This document shows positions 1 to 9,973 of a DNA stretch of 64,000 nucleotides, piece after piece. The notes below the pieces were generated by a model. That model worked only from the letters and a program-made list of their open reading frames with translations, did not search any database and was not told where the DNA came from. A program made the position numbers and the translations under genes. This stretch comes from Gammaproteobacteria bacterium (GTDB lineage: Bacteria; Pseudomonadota; Gammaproteobacteria; Pseudomonadales; Halieaceae), in assembly GCA_030428835.1 (NCBI GenBank), contig JAUIEP010000009.1:1-64000 (forward strand), written 5' to 3'. Every line of letters begins with the position of its first letter. The first letter of the stretch is position 1.

Positions 1-195
1 CGTCGCGCGGGCGTAGCCGTCGGCCGCGTGTGTCGCCGCCTGTTCGTGCCGCACGAGAACATGGGGGACTTTGCAGTCCTTGAACAGCGCGTCGTAAATG
101 TGCAGTACCGCGCCGCCGGGGTAGCCGAAGATGTATTCAACACCTTCGTCTTCCAGCGCGCGGGCGATCATCTCACCACCGGATAACAGGTCCAC
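1..195 (-). CDS. ilvI: Acetolactate synthase large subunit, N-terminal fragment (runs off left edge)
   Basis: The minus strand encodes 65 codons with the hallmark start of thiamine-diphosphate acetohydroxyacid synthase: [14 protein letters not shown], then [19 protein letters not shown], which carries the conserved catalytic glutamate (RHEQ). The enzyme condenses two pyruvates, or pyruvate with 2-oxobutyrate, in branched-chain amino acid synthesis. I chose the GTG start at 195 because GGAGAA lies five bases upstream. An in-frame ATG at 243 has a purine-rich stretch abutting it directly, so it is less likely. The rest lies outside the window, and ilvB versus ilvI cannot be told apart here; ilvI is the usual name when ilvH follows. 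Confidence 0.9.
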   Translation of the reverse strand, partial: MDLLSGGEMIARALEDEGVEYIFGYPGGAVLHIYDALFKDCKVPHVLVRHEQAATHAADGYARAT

Positions 196-206
196 GGTTC
201 TTCTCC

Positions 207-238
207 AAACAAAACGCCCGGCGCGATACCCTCGCCGG
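207..238 (-). promoter_or_regulatory. Terminator-like hairpin just before the acetolactate synthase start
   Basis: Read on the minus strand, CCGGCG (238-233) pairs with CGCCGG (223-218) across a 9-base loop and is followed by a T-rich tract (TTTTGTTT). It ends at the ribosome binding site of the gene. The form and place suit an attenuator, as expected for an ilv operon. I found no convincing leader peptide rich in Ile, Leu or Val codons. If translation began at 243 the hairpin would be inside the coding region. Confidence 0.4.
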
Positions 239-320
239 TACATTCCTCTCGTGTGAACGCTGCTTTGACGGGCACCTGGGACCGGTACCCGAGATAGCTG
301 CGCCACCCCCTGCGTCAGGC

Positions 321-393
321 CCGATACACCGTCCGGATTAACCCCCGGAACGCACCTAGGGGGTTTGTCGATCACGAACAGCCCGTGTATCGG
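321..393 (-). promoter_or_regulatory. Structured leader element upstream of the acetolactate synthase gene
   Basis: Two nested perfect stems are visible. The outer one pairs 321-329 (CCGATACAC) with 385-393 (GTGTATCGG). The inner one pairs 340-346 (AACCCCC) with 359-365 (GGGGGTT). On the minus strand the element would lie in the 5' leader of the gene starting at 195. It belongs to the roughly 500-base gene-free stretch 196-691; no coding signal was found elsewhere in that stretch. No riboswitch class was recognised. Confidence 0.4.
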
Positions 394-627
394 TCGCCCT
401 GCGAGGTAGCGCAGTGTCTGGCCCTCAATCCACCCTGATGGGAATGGATTGATACGGGACTCGCTGACAGCTGTGCCAAATGATCGCATTACCACAGTGG
501 GCCAGAGGTCGAGGGTACTCGACGATAGCCGTTGCCATCAGCAAGACAGGCGTATTGTTGCTGTTTGGGTCGACTTAAGTCAACCAAAGCAGTAACTTAC
601 CGCGAGATTTATCCGTACTTTGCACAA

Positions 628-654
628 TTGCCAGCGCTTGCGATGTGGGATAAT
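628..654 (+). promoter_or_regulatory. Putative sigma-70 promoter of the DUF4124 gene
   Basis: TTGCCA at 628-633 and GATAAT at 649-654 are separated by 15 bp, which is shorter than the ideal 17. They lie about 40 bp upstream of the TTG start at 692. Confidence 0.45.
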
Positions 655-691
655 TTTAAGTTGGAATCCAGCGTTTTACGGAGGAATTCCC

Positions 692-1138
692 TTGATTCGC
701 TTACCCTATTTCCCGCTCCTCGCGGCGACCACCCTCTTGTTGTCAGCGGTGTGCGTGCAGGCCGAAACCTACTATCGCTGGACGGACGAGAATGGCCGCC
801 CGGTACACTCCGACCGGCCGCCAACAGCAGGAATCGACTACGAAGTGGTGAACACCGGTTCTCGTCTAAAGCGCGAGGTGGATTCCGAGGAAGGTGCCGT
901 ACCGCGGACGGTAGAACCCACCCAGGGCAATGACTTTGAACCGGTGACGATCTCCAAGGTGAAGATCGAAAAGAACCCGGAGTACTGCGCCCGTGCACGG
1001 CAGAACATCGAGGTCCTGAATGCCAAGGTACGCATCCAAATGAAGGACGAGAACGGCGAAATCTACTACCTTAGTGACGAAGACCGGGAATTTCAGAAAA
1101 AGCGGGCCGAAGAAACCATTAAGGTGCACTGCCCCTGA
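692..1138 (+). CDS. Secreted DUF4124-type protein
   Basis: This 148-residue protein has an N-terminal signal peptide (hydrophobic run ending near VCVQA, with mature start at ETYYRWTDENGR). It is followed by the short pattern typical of DUF4124 (YYRWTDENGRPVHSDRPP, residues about 26-45), found in many small periplasmic proteins of gammaproteobacteria with unknown function. The C-terminal half is charged and helical and ends with the pattern CARARQNIEVLN...DEDREFQKKRAEE. I chose the TTG start at 692 because GGAGGAA precedes it by a few bases. An ATG at 620 in the same frame would add 24 residues before the signal peptide and would lie upstream of the predicted promoter. Confidence 0.75.
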   Translation: MIRLPYFPLLAATTLLLSAVCVQAETYYRWTDENGRPVHSDRPPTAGIDYEVVNTGSRLKREVDSEEGAVPRTVEPTQGNDFEPVTISKVKIEKNPEYCARARQNIEVLNAKVRIQMKDENGEIYYLSDEDREFQKKRAEETIKVHCP

Positions 1139-1168
1139 AACGATAAACGGCGCCCACAACAGGCGCCG
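1139..1168 (-). terminator. Terminator at the 3' end of clpB
   Basis: A 7-bp stem, CGGCGCC (1148-1154) pairing with GGCGCCG (1162-1168), is followed on the minus strand by GTTTATCGTTT. It separates the convergent DUF4124 and clpB genes. Confidence 0.55.
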
Positions 1169-1190
1169 GACCTCGCCATCCGACCAACAC

Positions 1191-3818
1191 TCAGGAGTCG
1201 CCGTCCCGCGCCTGACGTGGCAATTCCTCCACCACATCGCCCCTAAGGGCATCGAACACAACCTCCCCATCCGCCAACGTGACATACACTCGCTGTCCCG
1301 GTCCAAAGTCGCCAGCGAGCAAGCGCTGGGCCAGGGGGTTCTCCAGCTCCTGCTGGATGGCGCGCTTCAGCGGGCGTGCGCCGTAGACAGGGTCGAAGCC
1401 CGCAGCGACCAGTTTCTCCATGAACGCCTCGCTGATGTCGAGCTCCAGCTCGCGTTCCGCCAGCCGCGCGCGCAGGCCCTGGAGCTGAATGTCCGCGATA
1501 CCGCGGATCTGCTCCTGGGCGAGCGGGTGGAAGACCACCGTCTCATCGATGCGGTTGATGAACTCCGGGCGGAAGTGCGAACCCACGACTTCCATGACGG
1601 CGGATTTCATTGCGTCGTAATTGCCCTCCCCGGCCATCTCCTGGATCAGGTGTGAACCGAGGTTGGACGTCATCACGACCACCGTATTGCGAAAGTCCAC
1701 GGTACGGCCCTGGCCGTCCGTCAGGCGCCCATCCTCCAGTACCTGCAGGAGGATGTTGAACACATCGGGGTGGGCTTTCTCCACCTCGTCCAGGAGCAGC
1801 AGCGAGTAGGGTCGACGCCGCACCGCCTCAGTCAGGTAGCCGCCCTCCTCGTAGCCCACGTAACCGGGGGGCGCACCGATGAGACGCGCCACGGAATGCT
1901 TCTCCATGAACTCGGACATATCCACGCGCACCATGGCGTCCTCCGAGTCAAACAGGAAGTCCGCCAGCGCCTTGCACAATTCGGTCTTGCCCACACCGGT
2001 GGGACCGAGGAACAGGAAGGAGCCGTTGGGACGCTTCGGGTCCGACAGGCCGGCCCGGGAGCGGCGCACCGCGTTGGACACCGCCACGACCGCCTCGTCC
2101 TGGCCGACCACCCGCTCGTGCAGCGCGGCCTCCATGCGCAACAGCTTCTCGCGGTCGCCCTCCATCATCTTGGACACGGGAATTCCGGTCCAGCGCGACA
2201 CGACCTCGGCGATCTCCTCGTCCGTCACCTTGTTGCGCAACAGGACCTTGTCGGCGGACTCGTTCTTCTGTGCGAGTTCGAGCTGTTTCTCCAGCTCGGG
2301 CATGCGCCCGTACTGCAGCTCCGACATCCGCGTGAGGTCGCCGGCGCGACGCGCCGCCTCGAGCTCCAGCTTCACCTGCTCCAGCTCGCCCTTGATATCC
2401 GCGGCGCCCTGCACGGAGGCTTTCTCGCCACGCCAGATCTCCTCCAGGTCGGCGAATTCGCGCTCGACCTTGTCGATTTCCTCGCCCAGCAGCGCGAGCT
2501 GCTTGGCCGCCGCGGGGTCTGTGTCCTTCTTCACGGCCTCGCGCTCGATCTTGAGCTGGATGAGCCTGCGCTCGAGCTTGTCCATCGCTTCCGGCTTGGA
2601 ATCGATCTCCATGCGGATGCGACTGGCCGCCTCGTCGACGAGGTCGATGGCCTTGTCCGGCAACTGGCGATCGGTAATGTAGCGCTGCGACAGGCGTGCC
2701 GCGGCGATAATCGCGCTGTCGGTGATGTCGACGCCGTGGTGCACCTCGTAGCGCTCCTTCAGGCCGCGCAGGATGGCAATCGTGTCTTCCTCGTTCGGCT
2801 CATCTACCAGCACCTTCTGGAAACGCCGCTCCAGCGCGGCGTCCTTTTCCACGTACTGGCGGTACTCGTTCAGCGTGGTCGCGCCGACACAGTGCAGCTC
2901 GCCCCTGGCCAGGGCGGGCTTGAGCATGTTGCCCGCGTCCATGGAGCCCTCGGCCTTGCCGGCGCCGACCATGGTGTGCAGCTCGTCGATGAACAGAATA
3001 ATGCGACCCTCCTGCTTGGAGAGCTCGTTCAGCACGGCCTTCAGCCGCTCCTCGAAGTCGCCGCGAAACTTGGCGCCGGCGAGCAGCGCACCCAGGTCGA
3101 GGGCCAGCACGCGCTTGTCGCGCATACTCTCGGGTACCTCGCCATTGACCACACGCTGGGCGAGGCCCTCGATGATCGCGGTCTTGCCGACACCGGGTTC
3201 ACCGATAAGCACGGGGTTGTTCTTGGAACGCCGCTGCAGCACCTGGATGGTGCGGCGAATCTCGTCGTCGCGGCCGATGACCGGGTCCAGCTTGCCCTGC
3301 TCCGCGCGCTCGGTTAGGTCGATCGTGTACTTGTCCAGCGCCTGGCGGTTTTCCTCCGCCTCGGGATTGTCGACCGTTTCGCCGCCACGCACCGCCGCGA
3401 TGGCGGCCTTGAGCGCGGGCGCCGTCACGCCGCTCTTCTTGAGCAGCTCCGCGGCGCTGTGCTTGCCCTCCAACATGGCGAGCAGGGCCAGCTCACTGGA
3501 AATGTAGGCGTCCCCGCCCTGCTGGGCGAGCTTGTCGGTGAGATTGAGCACGCGCCCCATGTCGCTCGACATGTGCACGTCACCACCGGTGCCGGACACG
3601 CGCGGCAGGCGCTCGAGCTCGGCTTCCACGCCGGCACCGAGCGCCCCGAGGTCAGCCCCGGCCTTTTGCAGCAAAGGCCGGCAGGGGCCGCCCTTCTGGT
3701 CCAGCAGCGCGCTCAGCAGGTGCACGGGTTCGATATAGTTGTGGTCGCGTCCCAGCGCCAGTGACTGGGCGTCCGCCAGGGCCAGCTGCAGCTGGTTCGT
3801 AAGTTTGTCCATTCGCAT
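1191..3818 (-). CDS. clpB: ClpB protein disaggregase
   Basis: This 875-residue Hsp100 hexameric ATPase works with DnaK to resolubilise aggregates in the cytoplasm. Domains in order: a Clp N-terminal repeat domain (about 1-145), AAA+ 1 with Walker A GEPGVGKT (206-213) and Walker B LFIDE (275-279), the coiled-coil middle domain (about 410-525), and AAA+ 2 with Walker A GPTGVGKT (605-612) and the sensor region. Length matches the family (E. coli 857), with an acidic C-terminal extension after the last domain. The ATG is preceded by AAGGAGA. A strong sigma-32 promoter lies about 55 bp upstream. The gene is directly downstream of pgeF and may also receive read-through. Confidence 0.97.
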   Translation of the reverse strand: MRMDKLTNQLQLALADAQSLALGRDHNYIEPVHLLSALLDQKGGPCRPLLQKAGADLGALGAGVEAELERLPRVSGTGGDVHMSSDMGRVLNLTDKLAQQGGDAYISSELALLAMLEGKHSAAELLKKSGVTAPALKAAIAAVRGGETVDNPEAEENRQALDKYTIDLTERAEQGKLDPVIGRDDEIRRTIQVLQRRSKNNPVLIGEPGVGKTAIIEGLAQRVVNGEVPESMRDKRVLALDLGALLAGAKFRGDFEERLKAVLNELSKQEGRIILFIDELHTMVGAGKAEGSMDAGNMLKPALARGELHCVGATTLNEYRQYVEKDAALERRFQKVLVDEPNEEDTIAILRGLKERYEVHHGVDITDSAIIAAARLSQRYITDRQLPDKAIDLVDEAASRIRMEIDSKPEAMDKLERRLIQLKIEREAVKKDTDPAAAKQLALLGEEIDKVEREFADLEEIWRGEKASVQGAADIKGELEQVKLELEAARRAGDLTRMSELQYGRMPELEKQLELAQKNESADKVLLRNKVTDEEIAEVVSRWTGIPVSKMMEGDREKLLRMEAALHERVVGQDEAVVAVSNAVRRSRAGLSDPKRPNGSFLFLGPTGVGKTELCKALADFLFDSEDAMVRVDMSEFMEKHSVARLIGAPPGYVGYEEGGYLTEAVRRRPYSLLLLDEVEKAHPDVFNILLQVLEDGRLTDGQGRTVDFRNTVVVMTSNLGSHLIQEMAGEGNYDAMKSAVMEVVGSHFRPEFINRIDETVVFHPLAQEQIRGIADIQLQGLRARLAERELELDISEAFMEKLVAAGFDPVYGARPLKRAIQQELENPLAQRLLAGDFGPGQRVYVTLADGEVVFDALRGDVVEELPRQARDGDS

Positions 3819-3870
3819 TGCAAATCTCCTTCCGGACGCCCGGGTTGGGGCGTCACATGCTTTGCGTTCG

Positions 3871-3898
3871 ATATGGGGGCAAATAGCCCTGTTTCAAG
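3871..3898 (-). promoter_or_regulatory. Sigma-32 heat-shock promoter of clpB
   Basis: On the minus strand CTTGAAA (3898-3892), a 13-bp spacer and CCCCATAT (3878-3871) match the RpoH consensus at every position. The predicted transcription start lies about 45 bp before the clpB ATG. The element starts just past the pgeF stop codon. Confidence 0.88.
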
Positions 3899-3914
3899 TG
3901 GGGCGAAAGGCCGC

Positions 3915-4664
3915 TCACGCGGAAAAACCGATCAGACTGGCCATGCGGCCGGTCACACCGTCCCTGCGGTAGGAGAAGAACCGCCCGGGCTCGCTGAACG
4001 TGCAGTGCTCACCCCCGTAGATGCGGGTGATGCCCGCGGCCGCGAGGCGTATGCGCGCCAGCCCGTAGAGGTCCGCGAAACTGTGCCCGGGAGCGTCCGC
4101 GGCGTCGCGGAAACAGGCGGCGGTTGCATGCCCGGCGCCCCCGGCGCGCGCCAGGAACGCGGCCCGGACTTCCGGTCCGACCTCGTAGGCTCCCGGGCCG
4201 ATGGCGGGGCCGAGCCAGGCCAGCAGGTCACCCGGGGAGGTGTGCATGGCGGCGAGGGTCGCCTCGAGAACCCCCTCCAGCAGGCCGCGCCATCCCGCGT
4301 GCGCGGCGGCGACCTCGTCGCCGCGGCTGCTGGCGAAGAGCACCGGCAGGCAGTCCGCGGTCAGGACGGCGCAGGTAGCCCCGGCCTCGCGGCTGACGCT
4401 GGCGTCGGCCTCGGGCGGAGAGAGGGCATCACTAGCCTGCACCACGCTCGTCCCGTGCACCTGCTGCAGCCAGCCCACTCGCGCCCCCGGCGGCAGCGCC
4501 GCGGCCAGGCGCGCCCGGTTCTCGCCGACCGCGGCCTCGTCATCGCCTACATGGGAGGCCAGGTTGAGCGCCGCGTAAGGCCCCTGCGACACCCCGCCCG
4601 CGCGGGTCGTACACAGGGCAAAAACGGAAGCGGGCGCGGGCCAGTCCGGCCGCAGCCAGATCAT
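3915..4664 (-). CDS. pgeF: Purine nucleoside phosphorylase / laccase-domain protein (YfiH family)
   Basis: The 249-residue protein belongs to the YfiH/LACC1 family, whose members act on purine nucleosides and were formerly called multicopper polyphenol oxidases. E. coli YfiH (PgeF) also edits L-Ser mis-incorporated into muropeptides. The zinc site typical of the family is complete: H70 (LQQVHG), C105 (ADCLPV) and H122 (AAHAGWRG). The ATG overlaps the rluD stop (ATGA), so the two are translationally coupled, as in many gammaproteobacteria where rluD-yfiH-clpB is conserved. Confidence 0.92.
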   Translation of the reverse strand: MIWLRPDWPAPASVFALCTTRAGGVSQGPYAALNLASHVGDDEAAVGENRARLAAALPPGARVGWLQQVHGTSVVQASDALSPPEADASVSREAGATCAVLTADCLPVLFASSRGDEVAAAHAGWRGLLEGVLEATLAAMHTSPGDLLAWLGPAIGPGAYEVGPEVRAAFLARAGGAGHATAACFRDAADAPGHSFADLYGLARIRLAAAGITRIYGGEHCTFSEPGRFFSYRRDGVTGRMASLIGFSA

Positions 4665-5620
4665 GGCTCGGGGTCTTCCGCAGCCAGCACCGCGAGCAGG
4701 TTTTCGAGGTCGGCGGGCAGCGGGCTGGAGAACTCAACCCGCTCCGCGTGCGCGGGGTGCGTGAGGGCCAGCGTGCGCGCGTGCAACGCCTGTCGCCCGA
4801 AACCGCGCAGGGTATCGATGAGTTCGGCGGACGCCCCGGGCGGTATGCGCGGCCGCCCCCCGTAGACCGGGTCGCCTACGAGGGGGTGGTGGCGGTGCGC
4901 CATGTGCACGCGAATCTGGTGTGTCCGCCCGGTCTCCAGTTGCACCGCGATCTGCGTGTGGTGCCCGAAGCGCCGCTCGATGCGGTAATGCGTCACCGCC
5001 TCCTTACCCGCGGTCGCGACCACGGCCATTTTCTTGCGCTGGCGGGGATGGCGGCCGATCGGCGCATCCACGGTGCCGCCCCCTGTCATGCGCCCGATGC
5101 ACACGGCCGCGTACTCGCGCTTTACGCTGCGCGCCTGCAGCTGGCTCACGAGGTGATGGTGGGCCGCCAGGGTCCGGGCGACGACCAGGAGGCCGGAGGT
5201 GTCCTTGTCCAGCCGGTGCACGATGCCGCCACGGGGCAGCTGCGCGAGTTCGGGCGCGTGGCCCAGCAGGGCGTTGACCAGCGTGCCTGCCGCGTGGCCC
5301 GCGGCGGGATGGACCACGAGGCCGGCGGGCTTGTCGAGCACGATGATGGCCTCGTCCTCGTGCACGATATCGAGCTCGATGGCCTCCGGCTCCCAGCCGA
5401 CCTCATCGCCCAGTTCCGCGCGCAGCGTCAGCACCGCGCCGCCGGCGACCTTGTCGCGCGGGCGCAGCCGGCGCGTGTCCACGGTCAGTTCCCCGCCCAG
5501 GATCCAGGACTTGAGGCGGGAGCGGGAATAATCGGGGAACAGTTGCGCAGCCACCTGGTCCAAGCGGCTACCGTGCATCTGGGGAGGTACCTGTGCCTCA
5601 AGTTCAACGCGTTCAACCAT
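4661..5620 (-). CDS. rluD: 23S rRNA pseudouridine synthase D
   Basis: The 319-residue enzyme makes pseudouridines in helix 69 of 23S rRNA (E. coli positions 1911, 1915 and 1917). An S4 RNA-binding domain (about 17-75; SRLDQVAAQLFPDYSRSRLK) is followed by the RluA-type catalytic domain with HRLDKDTSG (135-143), the catalytic Asp being D138. The start agrees with the E. coli N-terminus although the Shine-Dalgarno match is weak. A TATAAA (5637-5632) only about 12 bases upstream suggests a very short leader. Transcribed divergently from bamD. Confidence 0.93.
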   Translation of the reverse strand: MVERVELEAQVPPQMHGSRLDQVAAQLFPDYSRSRLKSWILGGELTVDTRRLRPRDKVAGGAVLTLRAELGDEVGWEPEAIELDIVHEDEAIIVLDKPAGLVVHPAAGHAAGTLVNALLGHAPELAQLPRGGIVHRLDKDTSGLLVVARTLAAHHHLVSQLQARSVKREYAAVCIGRMTGGGTVDAPIGRHPRQRKKMAVVATAGKEAVTHYRIERRFGHHTQIAVQLETGRTHQIRVHMAHRHHPLVGDPVYGGRPRIPPGASAELIDTLRGFGRQALHARTLALTHPAHAERVEFSSPLPADLENLLAVLAAEDPEP

Positions 5621-5690
5621 GCGATTTGCGGTTTATACCCCTGCTCCGGTGTGCTTAAATACGCGCCGACAAGATAGTAGCACGCCCTGA

Positions 5691-6563
5691 ATGAACCCCT
5701 TGAAGCACATCCTGGTCCTGGTTTTAACCGTCCTCCTGGTCGCCTGCGCGAGCACGGATGACGAGCCCGTCGCCGATACCGGCGAACAGCAGCTGTACGA
5801 GGAGGCGCAGCGCCACCTCAGCAATTCCAACTACGACCTGGCGGTGCGCAGCCTGCAGCTCCTGGAGTCCCGCTACCCCTTCGGGCGCTACGCGGAACAG
5901 GCCCAGTTGGAACTGATCTACGCCCACTACGGCGCCTACGAGCACGAGGCCGCGGTGGAGGCGGCGGAGCGTTTCATCCGCCTGCATCCGCAGCACCCGA
6001 ACGTGGACTACGCCTATTACATGAAGGGGCTGTCAGCCTACACAGGCAACGAGGACATCTTCGTGCGCTTCCTGCCGACGGACGTCACGAAACGCGATAC
6101 CAGCCACGCCAAGGAAGCCTTCGCGGAGTTCGCGCAGCTGCTCGCGCGCTATCCGGACAGCCCCTACGCCGCGGATGCCAAGGCGCGCATGGTCGCCCTG
6201 CGCAACCAGTTGGCGCGGCACGAGATCAACGTCGCCAACTACTACCTGCGTCGCGGCGCTTACCTCGCCGCCGTGAACCGGGGGCGTTACGTGGTGGAGA
6301 ACTTCCAGCGCACACCCGCTGTCGCGGATGCACTGGCTGTCATGGCGCTGGGCTATCACCTGCTGGACCTGCCCGACCTCGCGCACGACGCCGAGGCGGT
6401 ACTCGCCATGAACTACCCGGACCATCCGTCGCTGGACAAGAACGGAGAATTCAGGAACGAATACCGCGAGGGCGGCCTGGAACGCTCGTGGCTCAATCGC
6501 GCTTCGTTCGGCCTGTTCGATCCACCCGAGCCGCCGCAGTTCGACAGCAGGCCGCGACTGTAA
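5691..6563 (+). CDS. bamD: Outer membrane assembly lipoprotein BamD (ComL)
   Basis: A 290-residue lipoprotein with signal peptide and lipobox LVAC (lipidated Cys at residue 19), followed by TPR repeats in the region about 30-220 (for example [20 protein letters not shown] and [16 protein letters not shown]). BamD is the essential non-BamA subunit of the BAM complex that inserts beta-barrel proteins into the outer membrane. Length is slightly above E. coli (245) because of a C-terminal tail. Its position between rluD and pilS matches Pseudomonas gene order. It is convergent with nadE, with 12 bp between stops. Confidence 0.94.
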   Translation: MNPLKHILVLVLTVLLVACASTDDEPVADTGEQQLYEEAQRHLSNSNYDLAVRSLQLLESRYPFGRYAEQAQLELIYAHYGAYEHEAAVEAAERFIRLHPQHPNVDYAYYMKGLSAYTGNEDIFVRFLPTDVTKRDTSHAKEAFAEFAQLLARYPDSPYAADAKARMVALRNQLARHEINVANYYLRRGAYLAAVNRGRYVVENFQRTPAVADALAVMALGYHLLDLPDLAHDAEAVLAMNYPDHPSLDKNGEFRNEYREGGLERSWLNRASFGLFDPPEPPQFDSRPRL

Positions 6564-6575
6564 AATGCCACCCGG

Positions 6576-8207
6576 CTAGTCGCCGATCTTCCAGCCCGAG
6601 GTGATCGGGTAGCGCCTGTCGCGGCCGAAACCGCGCTTGGTAATGCGCACACCGATCGGCGCCTGGCGGCGCTTGTACTCGTTGAGGTCCACCAACCGCA
6701 CCACGCGAAATACCTGGTCGCGATCCATACCCGCGGCGATGATGGCCTCGGCACTCATGTCCCGCTCCACGTACATCTCCAGGATCCGGTCCAGCACATC
6801 GTAGGGCGGCAGGCTGTCCTCATCCTTCTGGTCCGGCGCCAGTTCCGCCGAGGGCGGGCGATCGATCACCCGCTGCGGTATACATGGCCCGCGCGAATTC
6901 CGGTGGCGGCAGAGCTCAAACACGAGGGTTTTCGGCACATCCTTCAACACGTCGAAGCCTCCGGCCATGTCGCCGTACAGCGTCGAGTAGCCCACCGCCA
7001 TCTCGCTCTTGTTCCCGGTGGTGAGCACAAGAAAGCCCTTCTTGTTGGAGATCGACATGAGCAGCACGCCGCGGCAGCGCGCCTGCAGATTCTCCTCCGT
7101 CGTGTCGGGCGCAAGTCCGGCGAACTCATCGGCGAGGCTCGCCATGAACGCATCGTACAGTGGCTCTATGGAGATCACCTTGTAGTTCACGCCCAGGTTG
7201 CGCGCCTGCTCCGCCGCGTCTTCCACACTCATCCGGGAGGTATAGCGGAAGGGCATCATCACGGCCTCGACCCGCCCGGGGCCGAGCGCGTCCACGGCGA
7301 CCGCCAGCGTCAGGGCTGAGTCCACACCGCCGGAGAGGCCCAATACGACACCGGGAAAGCCGTTCTTGTCGACATAATCGCGCACACCGAGTACCAGCGC
7401 GCGCCAGGTGGCCTCCAGCTCACCCAGCGGCTCGGCAACACTGGGCCCGCTGAGCGTCGCGGCACCGGCGTCGAAGGCGGCGGCCAGCCAGTAATCCCCC
7501 TCCTCGAAATTCGGCGCGGCAGCGACAACCTCGCCGTCCGCATCCACCGCAAAGGATCCCCCGTCGAACACCAGTTCGTCCTGGCCGCCCACCTGGTTGA
7601 CGTACACGATGGGCATACCGGCTTCGCGCGCACGCCGGCCCACCAGTTCCCAGCGCTCGTGGCGCTTGCCGCGGTGGTAGGGCGAGGAATTGATATTGAG
7701 GAGCAGGTCCGCGCCCGCCGCCGCGACCTGCCGCGTGGGCGCCTCTTCCCAGATGTCCTCGCAGATCGAGAGACCGACACGCACACCGAGAATATCCACC
7801 ACGCACGGCGCGTGACCCGGCTCGAAATAGCGCTTCTCGTCGAATACCTGGTAGTTCGGCAGGGACTGCTTGCGATACTCGGCGATAATCTCGCCGCGGT
7901 GCAACACGCCGGCGACGTTGTAGAGCCTCCCCTCCTCCCGTCGCGGGTATCCCACCACGGCGTAGGCCGCGCCCCGCATCGCCGCGCACAGTCGCGCGAG
8001 CGACTGTTCAATGCGCAGTTCGATGCTGGGCCGCAGTAGCAGGTCTTCCGGTGGATAGCCGGACAATGTCAGCTCGGGAAACACGATGACGGGGTCAGCG
8101 CAGTGCGCCTGCGCGCGCTGGATCGCGTCGATCACCTTGTCCGTATTACCCTCGAAATCACCCACATGGGTGTTGAGCTGGGCCATGAGAATGTTGAGGG
8201 TGGGCAT
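6576..8207 (-). CDS. nadE: Glutamine-dependent NAD+ synthetase
   Basis: A 543-residue two-domain enzyme that makes NAD+ from nicotinate adenine dinucleotide, ATP and glutamine. The N-terminal nitrilase-type glutaminase carries the triad E45 (FPELTLSG), K113 (YRKQSLPN) and C149 (LSICEDIW). The C-terminal ATP pyrophosphatase domain holds the P-loop SGGVDS (292-297). Length is that of the long glutamine-using form, not the ammonia-only NadE of about 275 residues. Its 5' end faces pilS across 138 bp that must hold both promoters. Confidence 0.96.
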   Translation of the reverse strand: MPTLNILMAQLNTHVGDFEGNTDKVIDAIQRAQAHCADPVIVFPELTLSGYPPEDLLLRPSIELRIEQSLARLCAAMRGAAYAVVGYPRREEGRLYNVAGVLHRGEIIAEYRKQSLPNYQVFDEKRYFEPGHAPCVVDILGVRVGLSICEDIWEEAPTRQVAAAGADLLLNINSSPYHRGKRHERWELVGRRAREAGMPIVYVNQVGGQDELVFDGGSFAVDADGEVVAAAPNFEEGDYWLAAAFDAGAATLSGPSVAEPLGELEATWRALVLGVRDYVDKNGFPGVVLGLSGGVDSALTLAVAVDALGPGRVEAVMMPFRYTSRMSVEDAAEQARNLGVNYKVISIEPLYDAFMASLADEFAGLAPDTTEENLQARCRGVLLMSISNKKGFLVLTTGNKSEMAVGYSTLYGDMAGGFDVLKDVPKTLVFELCRHRNSRGPCIPQRVIDRPPSAELAPDQKDEDSLPPYDVLDRILEMYVERDMSAEAIIAAGMDRDQVFRVVRLVDLNEYKRRQAPIGVRITKRGFGRDRRYPITSGWKIGD

Positions 8208-8345
8208 GCGGTACTGCGCTCGTCTCGCCGGATCAGGGCCGCTATTGTCCGGAAAAGTGACGCCCAGAGCCAGCCCTATACCGCGCGCAGCCTGTTACAC
8301 TACGGCGCAGGACAAGACGGCCCCGAGACCCGGAAACCCGCCACG

Positions 8346-9971
8346 GTGAACCGCCCAGCGATACTGACGAAGCCCGAGCCGACCTCGCCCGGCCACCAGA
8401 ACCTCGCCCTCTTCCGCGTCTACATCGGCTACCGCTCCCTGCTCTCGATCGTCCTGCTGATCATGCTGGTGAGCCCCAATACCCGGCAGCTGGTCGGCAT
8501 CCTCAACCCCGCGGTGTACACCAGCGTTGCACTCGCTTACCTGGCGACCAGCGTCCCTCTCGTGGGGTCGCTGTCCACCCGCCTCAGTCGCAGCCAACAA
8601 CTGATGACGGCGGTATTCCTCGTCGATATCGCGGCCATCACCCTGATGGCGGACGCCAGCGGCGGCATGCTAAGCGGGCTGCCGGTGCTGCTCGTGATCA
8701 CGGTCGCCGCGAGCGCGGTCCTGGTCAGCAATCGCACGCTGGCAACACTGATCGCGGCGCTGAGCGTGCTCGCCATTCTGCTCGATACCGTCTGGCTCAT
8801 CCTGCAGGGGCACGGCAATACCAGTTCCCTGTTCCCCGCGGGCCTGCTCGGGCTGCTTATCTTCGGTGTCTCCCTGATGGTGCAGCCCATCGCGCACCGA
8901 CTTGGGCGCGCCGAGGAACTGGCGCGCAACCGCGCGAGTGATCTCTATACCCTGCAGCGCCTCAATGAACAGATCGTGCAGCACATGCAGACCGGCATCC
9001 TGCTGGTCGACGGCGAGGGCACGGTGCGTATCATGAACAAGGCGGCGATCGGCCTGCTGGCGCCCGACCGCCCCATCGCCATGGAACAGGGGCGGAAACT
9101 GTCGGACTACTGCCCGGAGCTGGCGGAGCAGTTCTGGCAGTGGAAGGAAACCGGCGTCCACCGCGCCAGGCCCTTCACGGTAACCGAGGGCTCCCCGGCC
9201 ATTATCGCCAATTTCCGCGACCTGCAACCCAGCGCAAACCGCGAGGCGCTGGTGTTTGTCGAAGACTACACGCCGGTGACGCAATACGCCCAGTCACTCA
9301 AGCTGAATTCCCTCGGCCGCCTGACCGCGAGCATCGCCCATGAGATCCGCAATCCGCTCGGGGCGATCAGTCACGCGGCGCAGCTGCTGCAGGAGTCGAA
9401 GGATTTGTCGGCATCCGATCAACGCATGGCCGAGATCATCGAGAGCCACTCCGACCGGGTCAACCAGATTGTCGAGAGCGTGATGCAGATATCCAGGCGC
9501 GAACCGCCCCGGCCGGAGTACCTGCTGCTCGGCAGCTGGCTCGCAGACTACGTCAGCGGCTACCTGGATGACCTCAACCGCGAAGCCGACGTGACCATCG
9601 ACTGCGCCTACCCTGAGCTGCTGGTCGAGTTCGACCCCGAGAACCTGCAGCGGGTGTTCGGCAACCTGCTGGACAACGCCCTGCGCCACAGCAAGATGGC
9701 GATTGACCGCGAATCAGCGCGCATCGAGGTCAGCCTGGATTTCGCCACGCACCTGTGCCACGTGGACGTCATCGACTACGGTACGGGCGTACCCGCCAGC
9801 GAACTATCGAAACTGTTCGAACCGTTCTATACCACGCGCGCGGAGGGAAGCGGGATGGGCTTGTACCTTTGCAAGGAATTATGTGAAATCAACAATGCGG
9901 ATCTTGCCTATCGCACAACGAGCAATGGCGAGAGCTGTTTCCGCATCTCCATGAACCAGAGAGCACTGTAG
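8346..9971 (+). CDS. pilS: Sensor histidine kinase PilS
   Basis: This 541-residue membrane kinase partners with PilR to control type IV pilin transcription. The N-terminal third holds about six hydrophobic helices (residues about 25-190). A PAS domain (about 205-310) follows, then the H-box SIAHEIRNPLG with phospho-acceptor H332, and a HATPase domain with N box (NLLDNALRHS), G1 (DYGTGVP) and G2 (GSGMGLYL). I chose the GTG at 8346 because a longer in-frame ORF beginning at 8103 would run antisense through the start of nadE and add a non-conserved arginine-rich stretch. The upstream Shine-Dalgarno is weak (GGAAA). Confidence 0.92.
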   Translation: MNRPAILTKPEPTSPGHQNLALFRVYIGYRSLLSIVLLIMLVSPNTRQLVGILNPAVYTSVALAYLATSVPLVGSLSTRLSRSQQLMTAVFLVDIAAITLMADASGGMLSGLPVLLVITVAASAVLVSNRTLATLIAALSVLAILLDTVWLILQGHGNTSSLFPAGLLGLLIFGVSLMVQPIAHRLGRAEELARNRASDLYTLQRLNEQIVQHMQTGILLVDGEGTVRIMNKAAIGLLAPDRPIAMEQGRKLSDYCPELAEQFWQWKETGVHRARPFTVTEGSPAIIANFRDLQPSANREALVFVEDYTPVTQYAQSLKLNSLGRLTASIAHEIRNPLGAISHAAQLLQESKDLSASDQRMAEIIESHSDRVNQIVESVMQISRREPPRPEYLLLGSWLADYVSGYLDDLNREADVTIDCAYPELLVEFDPENLQRVFGNLLDNALRHSKMAIDRESARIEVSLDFATHLCHVDVIDYGTGVPASELSKLFEPFYTTRAEGSGMGLYLCKELCEINNADLAYRTTSNGESCFRISMNQRAL

Positions 9972-9973
9972 CG

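Noticed and set aside
1770-3317. 515-codon plus-strand ORF antisense to clpB
   Set aside because: High-GC shadow of clpB; repetitive composition and no family motif.
8103-8345. Upstream extension of pilS
   Set aside because: Runs antisense to the start of nadE and lacks a supported start; GTG at 8346 gives the usual PilS length.
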